Shown piece after piece: positions 15,168-24,566 of a DNA stretch of 64,000 nucleotides. The stretch spans positions 248,001 through 312,000 of the forward strand of contig CAWEXB010000003.1 of assembly GCA_963812915.1 (NCBI GenBank), written 5' to 3'. The stretch comes from JACVRW01 sp963812915. Lineage in GTDB: Bacteria; Actinomycetota; Thermoleophilia; Solirubrobacterales; Thermoleophilaceae. The position numbers and the translations under genes were made by a program. Positions within the stretch are counted from its first letter, which is position 1. Every line of letters starts with the position of its first letter. Under the pieces are notes generated by a model, which had not been told where the DNA came from, did not search any database, and saw only the letters and a list, made by a program, of their open reading frames with translations.

Positions 15168-17235
15168 ATGGCCACCGAGCACGAGGCAAGCGATACTGGC
15201 GCCGGCGTCGGCCCGCAAACGCCGGCCGCACGACGGCGAGTCCGTTCGGGGGTTCCCCAGGACCCGGGGGCCGAGCTTGCTGCGCTGGAGGAGTCGGCCG
15301 CTGAGAGCGGGGAGGTACACGCGGGCCCCGCCCCGGCGTCGCCCGCGGCCGGGCGCGTCCCGCCATCCGAGGCCGCGCCCGCCGCACCTCCCGAATCCGA
15401 GCCCGGCGCGCCATTCGAGGCCGCGCCCGCCGCGTCTCCCGAATCCGAGCCCGCCGCGCCGTTCGAGTCCGAGCCCGCTTCGCCGTCCGAGTCCGAGCCC
15501 GCTTCGCCATTCGAGTCCGAGCCCGCTTCGCCATTCGAGTCCGAGCCCGCTTCGCCGTTCGAGTCCGAGCCCGCTTCGCCATTCGAGTCCGAGCCCGCTT
15601 CGCCATTCGAGTCCGAGCCCGCTTCGCCATTCGAGTCCGAGCCCGCCGCGCCATTCGAGTCCGAGCCGGGCACGCCGTCCGAGTCCGAGCCGGGCACGCC
15701 ATCCGAGTCCGAGCCCGCCGCGCCATTCGAGTCCGAGCCCGCCTCGCTATCCGAGTCCGCGCCGGGCATCGCCAGTCGTCGAGCCCTCGCCCGCCATGCC
15801 GCTCGACCCCCCGCCCCCCTCGCCGCCCGAGCCCCCGCCCGCCATGCCGCTCGACCCCTCGCCCGCTTCGCCGCTCGGGGCGCACCCCGCCGCGCCGGGC
15901 GGGTCCGGCCCGGCCGGCGGGTCTCGCCGCTCCTCGACGCCGGCGTCCCGCCCCGCACGGACGGGGGAGCGCGCGGCGGCGCTCCTGGCGCTCGGCTCGG
16001 CGGTGGGCGTTCTGCTGTTCCTCGCCCTGTCACTCGGGTCGTCCGGCTCGCCGGTCGCGGGTGTGGGCGAGTTCGGCGCGGAGCCCTCGCGCCGGGTTGT
16101 TGCGCCCGGGGGTTGGATCTCGCTCACCGGCTCGGACGCGCCCGAGGGCACCGACCTTCTCCTCGAGACCCGAACGCGGGACGGGGACTGGCGCACCGCC
16201 GGCCGATCCACGACCGGCGACGACGGCCACTACCGCCTGGAGGGCCGAGTCCTGGCGAGGCCGGGGCGACTCACCTTGCGGGCGCGGGCCCCCGGAGTCG
16301 GTACGTCGACGCCGGTCACGGTCGGCGTGAGGCCGCTCCGCCTGGCGTCGGTGGGGGACATCAATCTCGGCGACGCGGCGGGCGCGGCCATCGCCGCGAA
16401 CGGCCCGCGGTTCCCCTGGACGAGCGTGGGGCGCGCCCTGCGCAGGGCGGACATCGCGTTTGGCAACCTCGAGTGCGCAGTCTCGGTTCGCGGAGAGCCG
16501 TTCCCGAAGCAGTTCACCTTCCGCGGCACCCCCGCGGCGCTCAAGGGCCTACGCCGCCATTCGGGTATCGACGTGCTCAACCTCGCCAACAATCACGTCG
16601 GTGACTTCGGCCGCGAAGCCACGGTCGACACGGTCCGCGCCGTCGAGGGACTCGGGATGCGAGCGGTCGGCGCGGGACCGGATCTGCGCCGCGCCCTGGC
16701 TCCGCAGGTGGTCGAGCGGCTCGGGTTGCGGGTCGCCTTCGTAGGGTTCTCGAGCATCGCCCCGCTCGAGTTCGCGGCGGGCGATGACAGCCCCGGGACC
16801 GCGTGGGCATCGGCCGAGTCAATCGCGCGGGCGGTGCGAGCGGCGCGCAGGAAGGCGGACGTCGTCGTGGCGACGTTCCACTGGGGCATCGAAAGGGCGA
16901 CGTTCGAGAGCGCCGAGCAGCGGGTACTCGCCCAGGCGGCCGCGGCCGCCGGGGCGCAGCTGGTGATCGGGGCGCACCCCCACGTCCTCCAGCCCCTTCG
17001 GCGCGAGGGCGCCGCGCTTGTTGCCTACTCGCTCGGCAACTTTGTCTTCGGCGCCGGCTCGACCGACACGACCGCGACCGGAATCCTCGAGGCGGGCCTG
17101 ACCGCCGACGGGGTCGCATCGGCGCGCTGGCGCGCCGGCCGGATCGCGTCCGCACGGCCCGTGCTCGACTCGCGCCGTCCCCGGCGCCTGCCGGTTCGAG
17201 ACCGGGAAGCGATGGCGGCCGGGATCAGTCTCTGA
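15168..17235 (+). CDS. CapA-family protein with acidic Pro-rich repeat N-terminus (one indel)
   Basis: A membrane-anchored metallophosphatase-like protein of the poly-gamma-glutamate capsule (CapA/PgsA) family, about 688 aa after removing one base near 15765. Order: short N-terminus MATEHEASDTGAG, 13 copies of an 8-residue ESEPASPF-type repeat (about residues 92-195), a Pro-rich stretch, one transmembrane helix (AAALLALGSAVGVLLFLALS), a small beta domain (VVAPGGWISLTGSDAPEGTD onward), then CapA motifs ASVGDINLGD, NLECAVS, NLANNHVGDFG, TFHWGIE, GAHPHVLQP and YSLGNFVFG. ATG 15168 opens the repeat-coding frame. Role in surface polymer handling is inferred from the family. Confidence 0.75.
15441..15752 (+). 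repeat. 24-bp coding tandem repeat, 13 copies
   Basis: Unit GAGTCCGAGCCCGCTTCGCC plus four bases encodes ESEPASPF; copies differ by single substitutions (ASPS, AAPF, GTPS, ASLS variants). It lies inside the CapA-family gene and has no spacers. Confidence 0.9.
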
Positions 17236-17401
17236 CGCCATCCAGAGGACCCCTCTCGGATCGTGTTCAGCCTGCAAAGGCGCCGGATCTGTTTCGGGAC
17301 CCGGCACAGCGGGAAGCCGCACGATGGTGGTGGCTCGCAACCTCGAGCGAACCCTGCACAATCTGAGGCTGGAGCTTGGAGAGGAGAGAGGTGGCTATCA
17401 A

Positions 17402-19057
17402 GTGAGCGAGGAGGGCATGAGCCTGCCGCGGCGGGTCGCCTACATGCTTGGCAGCATCAAGGTGCTCGTCGACGCCGGAGTGGTCCGGCCAATGCGTCCG
17501 GACCGGGCGTGGGGTGTGCTTCGCACCGTCCAGAAGTGGGGGCGCAGTGCGGCCGCGGGATCGATCTCGCTCGCCGACCGCTTCCCGGACGAGCCGATGA
17601 TCGTCGACGAGCTCGGCACGCTGACCTACTCCGAGGTGCACACTCGAACGAACGCGCTCGCGGGAGGGCTCTCGGATGCGGGCATCGTCGAAGGCGACGG
17701 CGTCGGGATCATGTGCCGCAACCACCGCGGGTTCATCGAGGCCACCATCGCCGTCTCGAAGCTCGGCGCGAACTCCCTCTATCTCAACACGGCCTTCGCG
17801 GGACCCCAGCTCGCAGATGTGGTGGGGCGCGAGAAGCCCAAGGCGCTGATCTACGACGAGGAGTTCGCCGGACTGCTGACGGAGGCGGGACGAAGGCGAA
17901 AGCGCTTCGTCGCCTGGCACGACTCGGAGCGGCCCGACGATCCGACGCTCGACGAATTGATCGCCGGGGGCGATCCCGCGAACGTGGTGCCGCCCGATCG
18001 CGAGGGCCGCGTGGTCATCCTCACGTCGGGCACGACGGGCGCGCCCAAGGGCGCCGCGCGCACCAACCCGCAGTCGCTCGACCCGGCCGTGTCGCTGCTC
18101 TCGAAGATCCCGCTGAAGGCGCGCCAGGTCTCGCACGTCGCCGCCCCGCTGTTTCACTCCTGGGGGCTCGCGCACCTCTCGCTTGGCCTGATCCTGGGCA
18201 CGACATACGTGTTGCGGCGGAAGTTCGACCCTGAGGCCTGCCTTGCCGCGGTGGCGAGCTATCGCTGCGACTCGCTGATCGTGGTGCCGGTGATGATGCG
18301 GCGGATCCTCGACCTGCCGGTGGAGACGCGCTCGAAGTACGACGCCTCATCGCTGAAGGTTGTCGCGGCAAGCGGCTCGACGCTGCCGGGTGACCTGGCG
18401 ATCGAGTGGATGAACACCTTTGGCGACACGCTCTACAACCTCTACGGCTCGACCGAGGTGTCCTGGGCTTCGATCGCGACGCCCGCCGACATGCGCGCCG
18501 CTCCGGGCACCGCCGGCAAGCCGCCGCGCGGGACCGTGGTGCGCCTCTTCGACGAGAACGGAGTGGAGGTTCCGCCGGGGCAAACCGGACGAATCTTCGT
18601 CGGCAACGAGCTGCTCTTCGAGGGCTATACGGGCGGCGGCTCGAAGGACGTCATCGGATCGCTGATGGCCACCGGCGACGTCGGCCGCTTCGACGAGGGC
18701 GGCCGCCTGTTCGTCGAGGGCCGCGACGACGAGATGATCGTCTCCGGCGGCGAGAACGTGTTCCCGCAGGAGGTCGAGGACCTGCTCGCCCGCCACGACG
18801 CGGTCTCCGAGGTCGCCGCCATCGGCGTCGACGACGCGGACTTCGGCCAACGCCTGCGCGCGTTCGTCGTGCCCGAGAAGGGCAAGCAGGTCAGCGAGGA
18901 CGAACTCAAGGACTATGTGAAGGCGAACCTGGCGCGCTACAAGGTGCCCAGGGAGATCGTTTTCCTCGATGAGCTGCCGCGAAACGTCACCGGCAAGGTT
19001 CTGAAGCGCGAGCTGAAGCGGCTCGAGCCGGACGAGGCGGGCGCCGCGAAGGAATAG
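17402..19057 (+). CDS. Acyl-CoA ligase (AMP-dependent synthetase)
   Basis: ANL-superfamily fatty acyl-CoA ligase, about 551 aa, activating a carboxylic acid with ATP and CoA. Phosphate-binding loop VILTSGTTGAPKGAAR, A5 motif NLYGSTEVSWAS, ATGDVGRF, hinge and CoA region MIVSGGENVFPQEVEDLL and C-terminal catalytic Lys in NVTGKVLKREL. GTG 17402 is chosen because GAGAGGAGAGAGG lies 10 bases upstream; an open frame extends back to 17324. Chain length cannot be read from the sequence. It fits the other beta-oxidation genes in the window. Confidence 0.85.
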   Translation: MSEEGMSLPRRVAYMLGSIKVLVDAGVVRPMRPDRAWGVLRTVQKWGRSAAAGSISLADRFPDEPMIVDELGTLTYSEVHTRTNALAGGLSDAGIVEGDGVGIMCRNHRGFIEATIAVSKLGANSLYLNTAFAGPQLADVVGREKPKALIYDEEFAGLLTEAGRRRKRFVAWHDSERPDDPTLDELIAGGDPANVVPPDREGRVVILTSGTTGAPKGAARTNPQSLDPAVSLLSKIPLKARQVSHVAAPLFHSWGLAHLSLGLILGTTYVLRRKFDPEACLAAVASYRCDSLIVVPVMMRRILDLPVETRSKYDASSLKVVAASGSTLPGDLAIEWMNTFGDTLYNLYGSTEVSWASIATPADMRAAPGTAGKPPRGTVVRLFDENGVEVPPGQTGRIFVGNELLFEGYTGGGSKDVIGSLMATGDVGRFDEGGRLFVEGRDDEMIVSGGENVFPQEVEDLLARHDAVSEVAAIGVDDADFGQRLRAFVVPEKGKQVSEDELKDYVKANLARYKVPREIVFLDELPRNVTGKVLKRELKRLEPDEAGAAKE

Positions 19058-19116
19058 GGATAGTCGCGGTCTTTACCGGGTAGCCGCTTCGGGGAGACCC
19101 GGAGAGGGAGTGCAGG

Positions 19117-19464
19117 ATGAGTACCGGACTTGTCATCGTCGTTATCGTGGCCGCGCTGATCGTGCTCGCGCTGCTCGCTTGGATCGGCACGCGCGCTCGG
19201 CACCAGCGGCTTGATAGCCGGCGGCACGAGGCGCGCGAGATCAGGCGCGAGGCCGAGGTTCACCAGGCGCGGGCCGATCGCGTGACCGCCGAGGCCGAGG
19301 AACGCGGCGCCAGGGCGCGGCAGGAGGAGGCCCAGGCGCGTGAGCAAGCGGCTGAGGCGGCGGAGCATCGGCGTGAGGCCGAGACCCGTCACGAACGGGC
19401 GCGCGACGTCGACCCCGACGCACCGCGCGAGGAGGAGCTGCACGGCAGGCCCGCTCAGCGATAG
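19117..19464 (+). CDS. Single-pass membrane protein with charged coiled-coil tail
   Basis: 115 aa: an N-terminal transmembrane helix (GLVIVVIVAALIVLALLAW) followed by an Arg/Glu/Ala-rich helical tail of about 85 residues, cytoplasmic if the basic-inside rule holds. Similar small proteins are common in Actinobacteria without an assigned role. GGAGAGGGAG precedes ATG 19117. It ends ahead of a strong terminator, as the last gene of the ligase transcript. Confidence 0.65.
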   Translation: MSTGLVIVVIVAALIVLALLAWIGTRARHQRLDSRRHEAREIRREAEVHQARADRVTAEAEERGARARQEEAQAREQAAEAAEHRREAETRHERARDVDPDAPREEELHGRPAQR

Positions 19465-19558
19465 CGCGGGCGGCTATTGCGGCGCTGCCCGCGGGAGAGA
19501 ACGGCGCCGCCGCGGACGGGCCGCGCGGCCGGGAGGCCACGCGGCCGCGGACGCGCTT

Positions 19559-19591
19559 GGGGCCCGCCCGGCCTTCGGCCGGGCGGGCCCC
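19559..19591. terminator. Strong bidirectional terminator
   Basis: Perfect 15-bp GC stem (19559-19573 with 19577-19591) with a TTC loop, between the forward membrane-protein gene and the reverse Rpf-like gene ending at 19607. Confidence 0.8.
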
Positions 19592-19606
19592 TTCACGTTC
19601 CACTCC

Positions 19607-20188
19607 TCAGCCGCAGACCGGCCAGTGGGCTGAGCCGTGGCGGCTCAGCAGCAGCCAGGCGCGCCACGTCTGCTCGGAGCGCGGCGCGGCGGCCGGGTCC
19701 CCGTAGCCCCCGACGACTCGCCACGTGCCGAACGTGAACTGATAGAGGCCGCGGAACGCGCCTCCGCCGCCGACGGCGCGCGGGTTCCCCCGCGACTCGC
19801 ACGCGGCGATGCTCCTCAGGTAGCTCCGGCCCCAGTCGGGGATCCGCCGCACCTTTCGGGCGAAGAGCACCGCGCGCCCGCGTGGTGTGCGCAGGAAGCT
19901 GTAGAAGCGCCGCTGCATCCGATGGATGGAGTGGCTCAGCTCGCGGGCGCTCGGTGGTCGCTCCTGCCTGTGCGCGACCTGCACGAGGTCGCGCCCGTGC
20001 CACACGTCGTAGCGGCGAAGCTTGTGGCGCCAGCGCACGTAGGCTCTCTCGAGCCGCTCACCCGCCGGACGCGCGGCGGATTCACCGCCGAGATCCTCGC
20101 CGCCCGCGGACTCGTCCGCCAACGCGGGCGTCGCCGCGGGCGCGAGAGCGCACGCGGACGCCAGCAGTATGACTGCCTTCTTTCTCAT
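19607..20188 (-). CDS. Secreted Rpf-like transglycosylase, copy 1
   Basis: 193 aa with a signal peptide (MRKKAVILLASACALAPAAT...), an alpha-helical Arg-rich middle and a C-terminal lysozyme-like domain: IAACESRGNPRAVGGGGAF, LYQFTFGTWRVVGGYGDPAA and end AHWPVCG. The Glu in ACES is the catalytic residue of resuscitation-promoting-factor transglycosylases, which cleave peptidoglycan glycan strands. AGGGGGAA is the Shine-Dalgarno before ATG 20188. It follows copy 2 (20203-20769) by 14 bases on the same strand, so it is one operon. Confidence 0.85.
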   Translation of the reverse strand: MRKKAVILLASACALAPAATPALADESAGGEDLGGESAARPAGERLERAYVRWRHKLRRYDVWHGRDLVQVAHRQERPPSARELSHSIHRMQRRFYSFLRTPRGRAVLFARKVRRIPDWGRSYLRSIAACESRGNPRAVGGGGAFRGLYQFTFGTWRVVGGYGDPAAAPRSEQTWRAWLLLSRHGSAHWPVCG

Positions 20189-20202
20189 GAGTTCCCCCTG
20201 TC

Positions 20203-20769
20203 TCAGCCGCCGCAGACCGGCCAGTGGCCTGCGCCGTCGCGCGCCAGCGCCATCGCCGCACGCATGTCCTGCTCGGCCTCCGGTGCGGCCGCCGGATCGC
20301 CGGTGCCGCCCACGGACTGCCACGTCTCGTAGCTGAACTGGTACTTACCGCGGTAGAGGCCCCCGCCGCCGATCGCGGTGGGGTCGCCGCCGGACTCGCA
20401 GGCCGCGATCGCCTCGAGCGCCGGGGTCGCCTGCGGCGCCGGAGCCGGCGCCGGAGCCGTCATCCGCCTCAGGATCCGTATCGAGCGGCGCAGCTCGTCC
20501 CGTTTCGCTGCGCGCACGCGTCCGTCTTCGGTTTTCTCGCCTCGGAGCAGGATGTTCCGGCCGGGCTCTGCGCCCCTCCGAACAGCCTTGCCGTAGAGGC
20601 GGAGGTAGGTGCGCTGAACGGCCGCTCCCGGCAACTCCGAGACCGGCACGAACGCGTCCGTGATCGACATCACCTGTTGCTCTGCAGGTCGCGCCTCCGC
20701 CACTGCGGGTGCAGTCGCCACCGCTCCCGCGGCGCAGGCGAACGCCAAAATCGCTCGTCTTCGTGACAA
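20203..20769 (-). CDS. Secreted Rpf-like transglycosylase, copy 2
   Basis: 188 aa from a TTG start. TTG 20769 is chosen because GGAGGTG lies 8 bases upstream and because it gives a clean signal peptide (SRRRAILAFACAAGAVATAP). A helical region leads to a Pro/Ala linker and the catalytic domain IAACESGGDPTAIGGGGLY, KYQFSYETWQSVGGTGDPAA, ending GHWPVCGG. Domain order matches copy 1, so the two arose by duplication and diverged in the middle. It is probably controlled by the CRP-like site and leader upstream. Confidence 0.82.
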   Translation of the reverse strand: MSRRRAILAFACAAGAVATAPAVAEARPAEQQVMSITDAFVPVSELPGAAVQRTYLRLYGKAVRRGAEPGRNILLRGEKTEDGRVRAAKRDELRRSIRILRRMTAPAPAPAPQATPALEAIAACESGGDPTAIGGGGLYRGKYQFSYETWQSVGGTGDPAAAPEAEQDMRAAMALARDGAGHWPVCGG

Positions 20770-20915
20770 AGACGAATCACCTCCGGGTGAAACTGCCCGG
20801 CAAGCGCTCCTCCGGCGCCGCCAGGGCTTGCCGTGACCGCGCGGAAAAGTGGACGCGCGACCAGGGCCGGGTTCCCCGCCGCCACGCACGTTGCGTGGGG
20901 CGGCGTCTCGATTAA
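20770..20915 (-). ncRNA. Structured 5' leader, possible c-di-AMP (ydaO) riboswitch
   Basis: The roughly 145-base leader of the Rpf-like operon contains GCGGCGGGGAACCC and, near its 3' end, CCGGGCAGTTTCACC followed by CGGAGGTG. These echo the GGGGGAACC and CGUCAGCUCACCUCG blocks of actinobacterial ydaO riboswitches, a class known to precede rpf genes. The match is partial and the ribosome-binding site overlaps the last block. A covariance-model search is needed to decide. Confidence 0.35.
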
Positions 20916-20922
20916 CGGGAGG

Positions 20923-20928
20923 ACCGTA
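20923..20928 (-). promoter_or_regulatory. Candidate -10 box of the Rpf-like operon
   Basis: TACGGT on the reverse strand, about 36 bases downstream of the centre of the CRP-like palindrome; the same hexamer is used ahead of several leaderless genes in this window. The -35 (GTTTAG, 17-base spacer) is poor, as expected for an activator-dependent promoter. Confidence 0.4.
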
Positions 20929-20953
20929 GCCAGTGCGCCGTCAAGCTAAACGC

Positions 20954-20975
20954 TTGTGTGATCGATGTCACACAA
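20954..20975. promoter_or_regulatory. Perfect CRP-family binding site
   Basis: TTGTGTGA, six bases, TCACACAA: a perfect 8-bp inverted repeat with the TGTGA-N6-TCACA core of CRP/GlxR/Cmr regulators. It lies upstream of the Rpf-like operon. CRP control of rpfA is known in Mycobacterium tuberculosis. Confidence 0.75.
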
Positions 20976-21022
20976 CGTGAAACGGCGTGAAACGAACCAG
21001 GTCGGAGGGTCCGGAGCTTGCG

Positions 21023-22474
21023 TCAGCCCGAGACGCGCCGCGCGAGCTCGATGAGCGAGCGGGTGCCGAAACCCGATGCGCCCTTGCCCGTGTAGTTGCG
21101 CGTGAGGCCCCACGCGGTGCCGGCGATGTCCATGTGCACCCAGGGCCGATCGTCCACGAACTGGCGCAGGAACTCGGCCGCGTAGCTCGAGCTCGCGACC
21201 CTCTGCTCCGAGGCGTTCGTGAGGTCCGCGTACTGCCCCTTCGTCAGGTCGAGGAACTCCTGGTGCAGCGGCATCCGCCAGCCGATCTCTCCGGTGGCGA
21301 GGCACGCCGACTCGACCTGGGCGCACCAGTCGTCGTCGTTCGAGAAGAGGCCCGCGTAGGTGTGGCCGAGCGCCACGAGGATGGCCCCGGTGAGCGTGGC
21401 GAGGTCGACGATTCGCTCGACGCCCTGGTCCACGGCGTAGCAGAGCGCGTCGGCGAGGATCATCCGTCCTTCGGCGTCGGTGTTGTTGACCTCGATCGTC
21501 CTGCCGTTCATCGCGGTGACGATGTCGCCCGGCTTGATGGCGTGACCGCTCGGCATGTTCTCGGTGGCGGGAACGACGGCCGTGATCGTCGCCGGCAGCC
21601 CGAGCTCCGCGATCCCGCCGATCGACTCGATGACGGCGACCCCGCCCGACTTGTCGAACTTCATCTCGTGCATCTTCGTGCTGGGCTTGATGGAGATGCC
21701 GCCGGTGTCGAAGGTCACCGCCTTGCCCACAAAACCGAGGTGCGGCCCACGGGCGCCGGCCGGCCGGTGGCGCAGCACGATCAGGCGCGGCTCGGTGTCG
21801 GCGCCCTGGGCGACGGCGGCGAAGGCGCCCATGCCGCGCGCCACGATCGCGTCACGGTCGAGGAGCTCGACCTCGAGCGAGTCATACTGCTCCGCTATCT
21901 CGGCGGCGCGCTCCGCCAGGAACGTGGGCGTGGCGACGTTGGAGGGCAGGTTCTGAAGGTCCCGGGCGGCGTTGGCGGCGACGGTGGCCACCCGGGCGCG
22001 CTCGACTTCGCCGCCGTCAACCGCCTCGCCCGCGATCTCGAGCGACTCGATGCCGCCGTCCCCATCCTCGTCCCGCTCGGACTTGAAGCGGTCGAAGCTG
22101 TAGAGGCGCAACAGTGTGCCCTCCACGAGCGCGGCGGGCACGTCGTCGCCTTCCGGCGCCGCCCAGGAGAGCGATACTGCGCCGAGCTCCCTGGCCCGCT
22201 CGCTCGCGGCGGCCGCGGCAACGCGGGCGCGCTCTGCGTCGAACTCCTCGCGCTTGCCCAAGCCCGCAACCAACACGCGGCGCTCGCCGCCACCGGGCGC
22301 GTCCTCGTGCGTGAGCGCCACCTTCTTCAGGCCGGGCTTGGCCTCGCCCAGGTCGACGAGCCGCCGGAGGGTCGGCTCTGCGGGGGACTCGCCCTCGAAC
22401 AGGCCGACGACCCTGGTGTCGGCGGCGGTCTCCTCCGGGGCGCCCCGGCGGGCTGTGACGGTCACGTTGGCCAC
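21023..22474 (-). CDS. pepA: Leucyl aminopeptidase
   Basis: M17 family cytosolic aminopeptidase, 483 aa, removing N-terminal residues from peptides with two metal ions. GKAVTFDTGGISIKPS and MKFDKSGGVAVI carry metal ligands and the catalytic Lys; NNTDAEGRMILADAL is the family signature with a catalytic Arg. GTG 22474 is preceded by TAGACT ending 9 bases upstream, so it is probably leaderless. It is divergent from the thiolase gene. Confidence 0.93.
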   Translation of the reverse strand: MANVTVTARRGAPEETAADTRVVGLFEGESPAEPTLRRLVDLGEAKPGLKKVALTHEDAPGGGERRVLVAGLGKREEFDAERARVAAAAASERARELGAVSLSWAAPEGDDVPAALVEGTLLRLYSFDRFKSERDEDGDGGIESLEIAGEAVDGGEVERARVATVAANAARDLQNLPSNVATPTFLAERAAEIAEQYDSLEVELLDRDAIVARGMGAFAAVAQGADTEPRLIVLRHRPAGARGPHLGFVGKAVTFDTGGISIKPSTKMHEMKFDKSGGVAVIESIGGIAELGLPATITAVVPATENMPSGHAIKPGDIVTAMNGRTIEVNNTDAEGRMILADALCYAVDQGVERIVDLATLTGAILVALGHTYAGLFSNDDDWCAQVESACLATGEIGWRMPLHQEFLDLTKGQYADLTNASEQRVASSSYAAEFLRQFVDDRPWVHMDIAGTAWGLTRNYTGKGASGFGTRSLIELARRVSG

Positions 22475-22483
22475 GGCCGCGGC

Positions 22484-22489
22484 AGTCTA
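22484..22489 (-). promoter_or_regulatory. -10 box of leaderless pepA
   Basis: TAGACT on the reverse strand ends 9 bases before GTG 22474. Confidence 0.5.
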
Positions 22490-22555
22490 CTCTCGCGGCA
22501 CCCCGCCCCGGATATCGTTGTCGGCCCCGGAGAGCACGCTAAAGGAGACCCACCG

Positions 22556-23729
<1,174 letters not shown>

Positions 23730-23740
<11 letters not shown>

Positions 23741-24515
23741 CGCCGCAGTTTTCTTCGATCTGGACAAGACGCTGATAGAGGGCTCGAGCGCCCTCCACTT
23801 CGCCCGGGCCGCGTACAAGGCGGGGATGCTTTCGCGCCGGCAACTGGCGAAGGACGCCTGGGCGAACATCAGGTTCCGCCTCCGGGGCTCGACCGACGAG
23901 GACACCGAGGACCTCAAGCAGCGCGTCCTCGACGCGATCGCGGGCCAGCGGGTGGTCGACCTCGCTCGGCTCGGCCCGCACGTACTCGCCGGGGTGCTGC
24001 CACTCCTCTATCACCAGGTGCTGGAGGAGGCCTACGCCCACCAGGACGCCGGCCGTCGCGCGTACATCGTCACCGCCGCCTCGCAGGAGCTGGCGGACGT
24101 GCTTGCGCGCGTGCTGGTTCTGGACGGGGGAATCGGCATGCGCAGCGAGGTGAAGGACGGCGTCTACACCGGTAGGGCGGACGGCCCGTTCACCTATCGC
24201 GAGGGCAAGGCCGAGGCCATCCGCGCGCTGGCGGCCACCGAGGGCATCGACCTGGCCGAGTCGTACGCCTATTCGGACTCCGAGTCGGATCTCCCTATGC
24301 TGAGGGTCGTCGGTCACCCGGTGGCGGTGAATCCCGACGCCGCACTCCAGCGGATCGCCCGCGAGGAGGGCTGGCGCATCATGCGCTTCGACAAGCTCGG
24401 TCGGCGAATCAAGCTCGCCGGAGCTGCCGGGGGGCTGGTGCTCCTGGCCGGCGGCGGAGGGTTCGTGGTTGCGCGGGTGCGCCGGCCGCGGCGGTTTTCG
24501 ATGCTGCGCCGCTAA
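23730..24515 (+). CDS. HAD-IB family phosphatase
   Basis: 261 aa, SerB-like haloacid dehalogenase superfamily hydrolase. Motif I FFDLDKTL (nucleophile Asp9), motif II Thr in YIVTAASQEL, motif III Lys in REGKAEAI and motif IV SDSESDLPML. A C-terminal hydrophobic segment (KLAGAAGGLVLLAGGGGFVVA) and basic tail suggest membrane attachment. Actinobacterial homologues of this shape often sit beside lipid or acyl-CoA genes; the overlap with the thiolase gene makes co-translation likely. Substrate unknown. Confidence 0.85.
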
Positions 24516-24566
24516 CCGCGCAGAACCTGGTTCACGTAACACTGCCCCGAGCAAGCTTCACAAGAC

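Noticed and set aside
15441..15752. Regular 24-bp repeats as a CRISPR array
   Set aside because: Copies are contiguous with no spacers, keep a reading frame of 8 codons per unit and lie in the CapA-family gene.
20987..22555. N-terminal extension of the thiolase as a fusion protein
   Set aside because: It is the complement of pepA; a clear Shine-Dalgarno and normal thiolase start lie at 22541-22558.
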